Notes under the pieces: generated by a model | Databases searched by the model: none | What the model saw: only the letters and a program-made list of their open reading frames with translations | What the model was told of the DNA's origin: nothing | NCBI GenBank assembly: GCA_026874595.1 | Contig: CM049313.1 | Location: forward strand, 20,229,508-20,293,507 | DNA length: 64,000 bases | Reading direction: 5' to 3' | Source: Sipunculus nudus | Lineage: Eukaryota > Annelida > Sipuncula > Golfingiida > Sipunculidae | In this document: piece after piece, positions 11,421-24,400 of the stretch | How the letters are laid out: each line of letters starts with the position of its first letter | How positions within the stretch are numbered: the first letter of the stretch is position 1 | Position numbers and translations under genes: made by a program

Positions 11421-11640
11421 ATGGCGGCATTTCTTATTACATGTATTATATATCTCACGTTCCTCTATTTTATGATTGCAGTGCCACTTGACTCAGTCAG
11501 GGCTGCCTTGCAGACGAACGAGAACCTTTACGTTGCGGGGACATTCCGATTGTACAAATGGAAGACTCCTACAACTTTCCTCCGTATGGCAGGGCACGGC
11601 ACGTTGTTAAGTATTCTCTGGGAACCAGTCAAAAATGAAG
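11421..11640 (+). CDS. THBS4-like: THBS exon 1: signal peptide and start of N-domain
   Basis: The chosen ATG has A at -3 and G at +4. It opens a hydrophobic leader ([20 protein letters not shown]) suited to secretion. The following residues [21 protein letters not shown] resemble the start of the vertebrate THBS4 N-domain, which also has an LYV.GTF-type strand. The exon ends after one base of a codon (phase 1) at a good GTAAGT donor, and this fits exon 2 exactly. An additional phase 1-1 exon hidden in the 18.5-kb first intron cannot be excluded. Confidence 0.78.
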
Positions 11641-11795
11641 GTAAGTATGACTTGTAGGATGGAGCATACTGAAACCTCTTTGCATGTAGACTAACTAACT
11701 ATGTGCCTCTAACGAGACTTACTGGGTTTAATATACTTCAGATTAATCTGTTTCATAAGAACAACTTGTTATTAAGGACAAATTGTGTCATATTT

Positions 11796-11841
<46 letters not shown>

Positions 11842-11910
11842 TATACTATGCTCCCCGTACGGTAGAGCACTTTCACTGTGATGTATTGAACCTTAATGTA
11901 TTATATTGAT

Positions 11911-11944
<34 letters not shown>

Positions 11945-12011
11945 CATAATATATATGAACTGTATATATTTAATTTATATATATATATATATTCATAAAA
12001 GGACAGAGATG

Positions 12012-12042
<31 letters not shown>

Positions 12043-12588
12043 ATGTACATACATATGAATAAATATAGCAGACTCGTAGATATTTTTGTGCATGGATACA
12101 TATATAAGCTAAGATAAGAAAAGACAAGGCAGGAGTGTATGTATATTCAGGTAAAATAAACAATTCTATATATGTGCTCACGGCATATGAGGCCGGAAAT
12201 ATATTTTGTCAATCATATCGTATCATTTGATGCAATAACTTACTGACAACAGAAAAAAAAGTGAATATCTTGATTGACGAAAGGTTAAGTTTTTCTCACA
12301 GAGTTCCTGTCATGTCTGTAGTATATCATATGACAGTTTGGATAAACCAGATGACGTTTTTGTTGTGATAACATAACCTGTGGAACATGATACTGTTGAC
12401 ACTTTAAAAAATCACTCTTGTTTGTACTTAACGTTAACAAAAGAGAAACTTTAAAGAAAACTGAGCGCGTGATAATTTAGTATATAAATCTAATTTACTG
12501 ACCCTGTGCTCCTAAATCTGTCTCCATCAGTTCCTATTAATGTTTTGTATCTCGTAAAGCGTATGAGGCACTTTCTTATTGTAAAAAG

Positions 12589-12650
<62 letters not shown>

Positions 12651-14788
12651 CTCCCACGCATCGGCAATGAAGAATATTAACAATTATAATAGGAACAAAG
12701 GTGATTCATGCCTCAGATAAGTCGGACATGTATGAGTCGCTTTAATATAATATTTACATACCATTATGGCATACCCTAATGAATAATTAGTGAAGAGATA
12801 TGAAAACGTAAATCTATATATAAAAAAAACCTATTTCCTAATCAGACTTAATTTTAGGTAAACATAAAAAATGATAAAATTTGTGAGGGTTTCAAAATTA
12901 AATATCCTATATAATCATAAAAACTCACAAAACAAAAAAAAACAAAAAACACGCTTGGGCTTTTTATCTTAATTTTCGATTAATATAAAAATATATTCTG
13001 TATGTCTATTAGGTGTGCAGGAACAAACTGATTTTGTTAAATATTCACTAAATTAAAACGCTTATAAATTCAAACATGCTCGATTAAAAAAAAATATTAC
13101 TATGCACAACCTGTGGAAAATCTTCTTAGCTATCAGAAAATGTATATTACAGCAGATTGTTCAATGCAAAGGAAAAACCGAGACAGAGTCAGGTCATACT
13201 GGGGGACCAGTTCTGCTACCTAAAAAATATTAATCAGGAAATTTAATGTACACGAGCGAAGCTCAGTCTGGTACATCAGATGAGTATCGTGACACCAATT
13301 TTGTGGTTGACAGGAAGCGGAAATACTCTGCAGCTGCTGCGGTTTGACGGTCCGCCACCCACAGCGAAACCTGTATCGTCATATATATGTTCCTTATCTG
13401 TGCATGGGCACTGCGCCGGACTGTTTACGTTTTAATTTACGTGACTGTCAAGCACTATTAATGAACGCAGAATGCTGAATGTGCTGGTTGTGCTTGGAGA
13501 ATTTTAACAAAAAACACTCCCGCATCAAACAGGAAACGTAACGTGTGATCATAAAAATGACATCGCTCTATATATAATATAATACATGAACTCTTGTGTT
13601 CACAACTCTTGTGTCCGTATTTAATGTGAAAATAGTTTCGGATTTGAGTAGCATGCTTAAGTATGAAGAATTTAAGTTCTAATATGAAACTTCATCTTGT
13701 TTTACCATTATGTGCCCATTGAAATTTGACGATTATTATCCTTAACTTGAATATGACCACATATATGACGTGGAATCTGATGAGGGGTTGAAGGCCATAT
13801 ATGAGACAAAATAAAACCTCATGACAGAAACTGGCATTTACATTATGCAAAAATCTGGTTCTAGTGAATCTTGTGGCAAAGTTACATAGCATGCCTCATA
13901 GGTTCCCAGCCTCACTTTGATAGTAACATTTTTAGAATATTTATGACACTAAATAGCCAATCAGCGGCTTTTAAATGTAGTTCTTTGAGCATATGACCAG
14001 TGTCCTTGGCCTTCATCAATGGGTTAAGATGTTAGTGGAAAACAGGCACCCTCTGATATTAATTTTACAGATTAACTAATATATTTCGCAAGGTATGGCT
14101 TTGATTTTATTCTTAAAAAATAAGGCCTTAGTCTCATTCCATCATTGCCACTCCTTTTGGAAATGATCTGTCAATTTATCTCAATGGGCACCCATATTGT
14201 TGAACAGACTATATATTCTTCTCAGCATTTTAACCACCATATATACGAAATGGATGGATATACGTCCGATCCTCCTCCTAATATGTTTTGAATAATACTA
14301 AAACAATAATAGGGATTGTCCATGTCATGTATTTAATACTATGAGCAGTATAGGAATCAAACGGCATCGGTAGAATTATGCAATTAGTTTCATTTTAATT
14401 TAGAACACAATTAATGTTACAGTGTAACTACAGTAACAAGTTAAAGTTTCTCCTATACAGTTGATGGGGGAGGATTTAGGTAGAAGACCAGATGAGTGTA
14501 TATACTCATCCCGCTATTCAGTATAGTAATACTTATAGTAATAGATGACAAACATGTTGTAATAGTTATAGTAATAGACAGCTTAAGAAGTAATAGTAAC
14601 AGTATTATAACCCTGTAATAGGGCCCAACCCTTATAAATATATAAAACAGCGAGGGTACGGTACATTTATAGTCGGGACTGACTGACCATTACCGCGTCT
14701 GCTCGCCTCTTGTAAAACCGAATGTTATACTTTAAATAGTTATAAAACTCTCACTGTGGCGTATCTCAAAATATCTTCATGTGAACAG

Positions 14789-14853
<65 letters not shown>

Positions 14854-15694
14854 AAACAGAATAAATAAACATTAACTTTTACAAAACAATAACCATTATA
14901 TTATGTTTTTGAAAATTATATAAACAAAGCTATAAACAAATCAGGAGAACCTAATCTAGTTAGCGAACCCAAGCTGGCGAGAATTTAACATGAAAGTTTG
15001 TTCCACAAAAGCATTTTATAATTAGCATTTCCAGACCAATTGTTTCAGACAGTTTATGTAGCACGTCAAGTAATTCTATTATTTGTTGCTCCCTTTTGAT
15101 GATGTACTTTCTAATTTTCGCTTAACAAGTATTTGATTTAATATACGCACGCGGTAATAAGAAATGTTTTACGCGAGTACAGACCCCATTACTAACTAAA
15201 ATATGGTATACACTGATTTGTGTTAGTCCAAATGAAAATAACACCATCTCACAAATAAGGATCTGCACTGATGTTTTTATGAATTCCTTCTTTAGAATCC
15301 ACACAAATTCAATTCAGCTGGGTCTGTGCTTCCGGTGTATTCTTTATTTCACACATCTCTTGTCTAATAACATCATATCAATTGTTCAGACAATGCGAAG
15401 AATGCTGAAACTACAAACAAGTGCTGAAAGATTGCCCTCTCTGGTATAATTGGCGCAGGCCCGATGTGATACAAAAGCTTGGACCAATTAAGAACATGCA
15501 CCGCAATTTTACGACGTATATAAAGGATACCCCATTCCGAACTCCTTAGTAAGTTGCCTTTAGGATATGTTTCATCCTACATGTCGGTTTTAATATTTTA
15601 CTTAAAATATGGTTGAATACGATAATACATAGATGTCCTTTTATAATTCATGGTTCTTCCTAAACCCTAATATATATATATTTATATATATATA

Positions 15695-15743
<49 letters not shown>

Positions 15744-18349
15744 TTGGTAAAGCTTCCACTACAGACAAACACGGCTATACCACTTAGTTAGTTAAATTCT
15801 TGAACCATAATGTTCATAAGGAACATTAGGATAACTTCATATGGACATTGTATAAACACAGCGGGTATCTAGCTTTATAAACACTGCCAGATACTGACAA
15901 AAGTAAGGTACGTCCGGAACTTCAATAATTTGAAACCTAGGAGGCAAGTGAACAGAAAATATATTTAAACAAGAAAAGACAATATATGTTTATAATTTTA
16001 GTTTCAAGTATTGCTCAAATATATGTCTTGCGTCTGTCTTCTTTTACTGGCTATGTGTATGTTTTATTTAGAACATCATCATTCATTTTAAGGATTACTT
16101 TTAAACATTAAAACATTTTTTACATGGACAAAGATGGCGGAAATTATGTTTGAAAGGTGAATTGTTGTTAACCAGTGTCGTGTTAAGTCATACCATTATC
16201 ACGTAATTTAGCCTGTCCACAGTGGCCTCCAGGAGGACCTGAAACCGTTGTATATAGTTATCAGATACACTGACTGGCTATCGTGTATGTTATCTGACCC
16301 TTCTGTATATGTAGCAGTGTAAACACCGGTCGATAGAGCGTGTTAGGGTCAGTTCGATGTCGTGCATCATCGGGTAGTGTTTACATTTGGCTAACAAAGA
16401 ACCTCGTGTCACCCGTAGGCGGACAGGAATGCCGTCTCGTACCTGTTTAAGTAACATCCACCCACTCTTAACTAAGCATTCCTTTTGTACAGTGACCTCA
16501 GCAGGCCAATGCTCTGCCTTAAGCCATACCAAAATTATTGATATTCTAGGGAATCTGAGAACAATAAAACATTTTTATATAATACTATTTATTTATATCT
16601 ATATATATTTATTTATTTTATTTACGACCAAGGCATGACACGTGAAATTTGGCAAGCATGCTACAAAAAAACATATAATTTGTTAAAATTCTTAAACTGT
16701 GCATATTAAGTCCATGCTAGAATACTTTCAATGAATCGAAACAATCACACCCCCCCCCCTTAGCCCTGAGTGGTACCTTGTAATCAGCTGTCTCTCTGTC
16801 TGTCTGTTTGTATGACACGGCAGTATGAATGGTAGCTTTATCAAAAGCTATTCTTGTACAAATTTGCTAACGTGTTTAGAGACGTTTAACAGATATCATG
16901 TCCAGAGAAATATTCTTCCGGTGGTTATATAACGTTGTGAAATTCGTGTGGTCTTTTTAAATAATTCTATTCACAGTATATTAATCTCTCTCACCGCCAC
17001 CCACCGTACGCGACCCCTCGCTTCTTTGATAAAAGAAACAATGAGCGAAAAATAATTAACGTAATGAGAAAAGGGGCTAAAAAGATATAATAATGGGAGT
17101 GTACCCTACTTCAGGCGCAAACAAACGTTCTATAAGACCCGATACATACTGAGGATGAGTGTTAAAGATATATCATATATCCTCATGTTTATATTCCTTT
17201 CTCTTCACTGTTCAAATCCAGTCGAGCACTGTCAATTTAACATCTGTTTGGATCCTTAAAGGGGCCCAGTCACCTATAAAGCATGTTGAATTAACACAAA
17301 AAAGCTTCTTCCCTTTAAAATTAAATTTTTACCTATCAAAACATTGCCATGAAACCATTTGCTTACTCCTGTAAACGAGTGTTAAAACAGTAGAAAAAGT
17401 GAGATCACAGGTGTCGACATAAATCTCCTTGGAAACCTGAAATTAGGTCTCTGTTACCCATATCCTTAGAGCTATGAGGGCTCAGATGTACCATCAAGAA
17501 TAATTAAAATGTCGATAGAAAAGCCTCAGTATCTGAATAGCTAATGCATTGATCACTATGATTCTTTGCATGTATATTGATCATGGAGTGTTTCATTATT
17601 TCCTGGAGCCTAGTTGCGCCACCTGGATTGTTTTCAATTTTTTCCCCATTTTCTTTAAACATTTTATTTTTGAGACCATCAAAGATGGGTCCTAGAATTG
17701 CACCTAGAATATTCGAACTTGACATCCAGGGAGACCCATGAAAAATTTCCTAGGAAACCTGAAATTAGGTCTGTGTTACCCATGTCCTCCAAACTGTGTT
17801 TCAGTTGAATGGGGATACCATCTATAAAATTTGGCATTCAGATAAAAAATTTCCTTTTTGAATGTTCTCCTAGTCACCTGAGCGTTATGACGCCTTGGTC
17901 ACTTGTTATTTATGTTACTGTTATAAGTTACTGTAAATTACTGTAAATTACTGTAAGTGTACGGTAGTTTGAATGTCAGCTTTATCAAAAACTATTCTTG
18001 TATAGATTTGCTAACGTGTTTAGAGAAGATTAAAAGTTTACATGTCCAGAGAAACATTCTTCCGGTGGTTATATGACGTTGTGAAATTCATATGGTTTAT
18101 TCGAGGGCCCCAAGTGAGATAAGTACCGCAGCACTAATTAGGTTTGTATAATACCCTCGAAAAAATTTACATAAATAAATGAATTGATAAAATAAATAAA
18201 TAAATAGACAACTTTATGGCTGTCAAAGGGTACTACCTAAAACAACAACCCAGGTTGTAAAAATTTATCAAAAGGGTTGTCAAATATATGATGTGACAAC
18301 CTATTGGTTGTCATGGAACTGTCAAGGTCATCCATCATTCACTCATTCA

Positions 18350-18426
<77 letters not shown>

Positions 18427-21400
18427 GATAATAATAATATTTATGATAACAGATATATTCAAGCCATCCATATATTTATATATAAAATGGAAGTGCTTCT
18501 TATGATACATGGATTTGTCCTCAACAGTTTACGGATGATTATTCTTTGAATGTGGACAGGTTTCTGTCCGAGTGTTTCACTGTTCCGTATAACGAGTGAG
18601 AGTGTGGGGCTTTATCGTATAGTCATCCTAGCTGGCAATTGGCAATAGTTGGATCGCAGTATGGAAATTTTAAATATAATCCAAATTGAGGTGACCTTTT
18701 ATTGCGTGTCAAGTATATTAAATAATGCTTGTCTGATAAATAAAACCGGAACTAAACTAAGATATTGAGTCATACATTCTGGCTGGGCCACGTGCATTTT
18801 TGGCCATTCTGTGTTTAGGGTAATGTGAACCCCAGTTAGTCCTGGGTCCATGATCTTAATGGTTATGGGCGTCATTCACCCGGGAAAATAACACCTTGGA
18901 ATCTTATCAAACCGATGGGGGGGCTCGGAGCGAGCTTGTATCGATTTCATATTTGTTTTGTGAACATGGCATATGTTTTTGTTTCAAGCATGCATTGGCA
19001 CCAACGACAGAAAGTTTTTGTAAGTATGTCATTGAAATGAAATAAATCATGACTTTGTTGGCAAAACAATCTCAGCTTAGCAAGTCATCCGGTGGCGTTA
19101 TTGTTATAATAAAACGGGATAATTTGCCGCTGTCGGGATCAGTTATTTCGTATGTAGGTTCTGCGTTTTATCAAACCTGAAAATACTAGTGCTATCCAAC
19201 GCGAAGTAACTCAGTTTCTCCCTGTTTTTCCCTGTGTCATAAATTTCTAATTCCCTCGTACTCATCTTTCTGCCTGCGTGTTTGTCAGTCTATTACGTCC
19301 TACTAATGCTAAGTTTATCGCTGTGTCCTCGTTTTACTCCCACACTGTTAGTCCCTCTCCCCTCTGTCTGCATGTCTATCTGTCTCTGTCTATCTGTCTG
19401 CCTGTCTGTCTGTCTGTCTCTCTCGTTAATGTTCGTCGTTTTAATTTAGATTAATAATTTTCTTGAATTTACTCTAAATCACATTTAGTCTGAAAATGTC
19501 TTTCCCCCTTCCCATTCAATCACTTTTTTCTTCCGGAATGTCTGTTGCTTCTTCTGTCAATCCATCGTTCTGTCCGTCAGTCTCTCTTTTATGGTCCATT
19601 GTTTCTTGCTCGACCAGTCTTCTTCCCTTCTACTTCTTCTGTTTCTTATTTCATGGCTTATTACCAGGGTTTGGGGTGATGAATTAACTAACATGAGGAA
19701 TGATGGCTTAGTTTTTTATTCTAACAGTTAAAAGAAAATATATATTTTCAGTGGGATACTGTTATAATAAGATATATGTGCAAAAAAACATATTTGTTTG
19801 CCTTTATTTTGTGGCGCTGCGGTCAGGGCAAGAAATTCAGTTACCGATATGTTTACCTTGAAGACCTGGTGAGTGATGTTTTCTTTTACGAACCGGAATG
19901 GGACGCGGGGGCATTCAAATTTTCGATGATCTTTGACTGTTTACTGTTTTTGGACGTATAAAGAATAGGTTGATGTGAGGAAGACATGAACAATGAATTT
20001 AGTGTACGTTTTAAGGAAGGAAATTATTCCGGAAGAAAGATACGGAAATATGTTTACCTCGTTAGTAGCAGAAGCGGACCCAAGTGAAGTCGAACCGTTT
20101 TTTAGCTCAGCTGACTGTAAGTCAACTGAGGTATAGGAATGGCGCTTTGTCCGGCCGTCCGAGTGTCCGGCTTTCCGTTAGCAGGGCACAAATCGTAACT
20201 GCTGGATCTAGAAACCGCTAAGTGAATAAACAATCTCCCTGGACACCTGAAATAAGGTCACTGTGACCTACATCCTCTGAGCTATGGGGCTAGAAAGTAC
20301 CCCCCCTCCCCCAAAACAAAACCTTCAATATTTTTATAATTAATGCAGGGATTGTCATGAATCTTGCCTGAAAAAAATTACCATGACTAGTTTTGTCAAT
20401 TCCTAAAGATTGGTGGCGCCAACTGTATTTTGTTGTTATTTATACGAATATTTTTATATTTTTTTTATTATATAATGACAACAATCATGTCAGTTTCTCA
20501 ACTGTGATTGCATCTAGCGTCCCAAAACCTGGTGTGTTTATTGATCACAAGAAGATGCCCTATAGTAATCACCCTGTCTGTTTGTCTTTCTGTCGGTCTG
20601 TCCATCCGTCCATCCACACAAATTTGTTTCCAGTTTGATAATTTCGGACTGTACTGTTACATGGAATTCGAACTTGACTTACATATGGCCCACCACTAAA
20701 GCAAGAACCTATATGATTTTGGGGTCACGAGGTCAAAGGTCAAGGTCACAGGACTAACTTATTTAAAAAACTATGGCCGCATTATAAGCCAAGCTTTTCA
20801 TCCAAAACTTTCCATCTTGCACATTTAGCTGACTTGCCAGTATGGGGAGAGCATAAATGAATTTGGGGTCAAAAGGTCAAAGTTCAAGGTCCAAGGGGCC
20901 ATCTGTTCACAAATTAGTTTCCAGATGATAACTCCAGTTTAGATTGTCATATTGGTATCAAACTTAATTTATATAATGCTCACCACTAAAGTAAGAACCT
21001 AGTCGAGTTTGGGGTCCAACGATCAAAGGTCAAGGTCACAAGACCCATTTCTCTAAAAAAACAATGTGAATGCATTACAAGCCAATCTTTTCATCACCAA
21101 CTTGCCATCTTCAAGATATTGCTAACCTTCCAATAGGGGAAGATTCTTTTCGAATTTGGGGTCATAGGTTTAAAGGTCAAGGTCAATGGCCCATCCATTC
21201 ACAAATTAGTTTATGGATGATAATTCTGCTTTTGATAGACAGATTGGCTTCAAAGGTCACAGGAGCCACATCTTTAAAAAGATTGTGGATGCACTGTAAA
21301 TCAAACTTTTCATTCCAAACTTTCCATCTTTCTCATGGCTTACTTGCTCAAAGTGAGGAAATCTGTAGATTTTGAGGTTACCTGGTCAGAGGTCAAGGTC

Positions 21401-24400
21401 AACCTTTTAAAAAATTGTTACAATAATCTAAATGCTTCTAGTTCAAGGATAATAAGTTCTAAGACTGTTTGGTCAAAATGTCATTGGTTAAGGTCACGGG
21501 ACTGTCATTCTGAAAAATTTCTTTAAAAATATCCCTATGGAAAAAATCAGGTGAGCGTCGAGACCCATTTAGTTAATTTTATCAGATCAATTTTGAGTCC
21601 TGCATTGAAATCCCGCCCCACCCCATCCTCGCCCTTCTTCAGGAAATGGACCCTTATGTTATAAGTCTTGTCATTTATCCCTCTGGGTTGATCCCCTCCA
21701 TTTTCATAAAGCGAGAGTTATATGTTTTCCCATTTACTGACAATGCACCTGGGTCTAAGCCTGGGTCAAATGTCAGGCTAAACATGCTTAAATCCCTCAA
21801 TGAAAGCTTTTGTTATTCATTTGCACAAAATAGTCCTTCACCCTGTGCAGCACTGGACCGCAATTCGGTCTTTGCCGAAGGCAGTTCGGCTGTTTTCGAT
21901 GGAAACTTCCATGCAGATCATAAAATATGCAGAAATCACTCAAAATTATGTGTACATTAAAATTATTTATTCTCATATCGGCGAGGACACTGCGGGAACA
22001 AAATAACCTTTAAAATCAGTTATCGCACAGTATCCTACGCAACGCGGTTTTAGAGAACATTGCAAACAAAGGTGGACCGAATACCTTTTATAAGTATTAG
22101 ATATATCTTTCTTACACATTGGCCGGCATTTTGAAAGATGAAAATAAAATAAAATGAGTTTGAAAAATGTAACACTAGTGTTTTTCATGCTGATTCTGGC
22201 ACATGAAAAAGTAACAGAAAAACATTAGTTTCATAGACAAGTTTTGAGCTTAAAAACAACAACAGGCAAACCTATTTCATGATTGGGGAATTCTTTAAAT
22301 GGGGTAATACTGAATGGACGCGATATCTCCACAAAATAATTCTTTGCAATGTTTAATATTTAACATGCACTAACCGAAGAGAGAATGGTAATTTTTATAT
22401 TATATCCGAAATTAAGATACCGCTTAACATGATTAGCGAGCTAGTTTTGATTGAAACTTGAGTATTCCGGTTGCCCGTTAAGGAGCAAGCTACATTTAAA
22501 CCTTGTCTAAAAGGCCATTTACACAAATTGCATGGATGGTATGTGGTTTTTCTTGAACCATATGAAGAGATTTAATAAATATCTATTACTGACAGAAAGC
22601 ATGCCTGCGGGTGGTCCAGTATTAACAATGAGCTCTGGAGGTCCTCTATATATCTTAACACAAGATCATATGTTTCAAAACTTTTAAAGATTTTCCTGTT
22701 ATTATTCACAATATTTTTCTGCCCCACTTGTGGATAATGTGAGACAGAATACTATGAAACTGTTTGAAGTTTTGCCGAAACAGTTGGGCCCCTATACAGA
22801 GCGCACGGGTAGAATATCAGTCACGCCTCACATGCAAAGTGGCCACGTTTTACCACCAAAAACAATCCTGTACGGATTCAGGCTCATGCTGGTAACCTTA
22901 ATTGACATATATTATTAAGATAAGGCAAAGGGAACATTTATATTATGCTCATAAAATATACAGGAATATGTGCTGTTAACAAGCCATTATTTGTTAAAAA
23001 AAAAGCACATGAATGACAAAAATATCAAATAAGACGATAAATGTCAGATAAGTATTCAAAAAAGTACTTGAATTTATGAAAATTCAGGTTAAGATCAGTA
23101 CATATAATATCAAAGACTACTACATACATACATTAAGAGAACAACATACCAGTAGAAAACAAGAATGAGCTGTATTAATAAGAATTAAGAGCTGTTTAGC
23201 TAAAATTAAAGCTGCATCATACAAAAGGCCATACTCTATACTTATAATGCATAAGTGGCATAAAAGACATAATTTAAGTAATATATATTTATATAAATTT
23301 TAAGCAGAATAGAACAGACAAAACATTTAGTAATGAAGCATTGTATGAATTTTTTTATTAAAACAAACAATATAAATTATGAATCAGCAATGAATCTCAT
23401 GTATATCTATTTCACAATTTGATGGAGTATGGCACAAAAGAATAACCATAGGCCTTGGTTTGTATGCTAAACTCCTCAATCGCCTCCTATCCCTGATGGA
23501 AGCAGTTTATAGTAACGTGGGAGCGCGTATCCGGAAATATGTACATTTTAATTATCATAAATATCTTATTATTATTTCATATCAACTTATGAATTGCCTA
23601 TTTATCTGTTGTAAACACCTGGTTTCAATATTTAGATCTGTAGATAAGTCTTTCCGTGAATTATCATGAACTTGGCGTCCAGGGTATTTGTGCTTATGTG
23701 TAAATGTTGCACTAAAATTAACCGCATCCAACCGAGACACTAATTATAGAAAAGTTTTTTTATAAATTTGGTTTTTCTGAATAATGCTTTGATGTTCCAA
23801 AACACAAATTCAGTGGAACCTGTCTGAAATATGACCTGTCTAAAAGGACCACATATCTATTAAGACCACCTGTGAATTAAGACCAATTTTGGGCAGTCCT
23901 ATATGGGTGGTCTCATTACACAGGTTTATATATATATATATATATATAATGTGGATTCAGAAAATATTGTGGGTTTGAAATTTCGTGGTTTTGGGCTGAA
24001 ACATTATTCATGGGTTTAAAGCATTCATGGATTAATGGTTCCTGCAGCCGTAGGTGCATATGTACTATCAAACAGCCATTTGTAAGTCCGAAACTGCTAA
24101 AATATTTGCTCACATCCAGGAAGAACTTAATATCTTTTTCACAAAATAAACTTTACTGAGTATTTTTTTAAATATATACGTTATACATAGTTTTATTAAT
24201 CAGTATAATTGATAGAGTGGAGGGCGACAGCGGGCCAACACGATTTCATCACTCAATGCATAGGGGGACGGACTTTAAAAACTTATTTAATAATCTAGTG
24301 ATCTTGTTTTTTTTATTTCCTGAATTAAAGCTAGGAATTCCTCTGAAATAAAAACCCGAAGAACAATTCTGAATCCACATTATATACATGTATATCAGTT

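Noticed and set aside
21646-21960. 104-codon frame in intron 1
   Set aside because: No similarity recognised and no plausible splice sites; typical chance length for this DNA.
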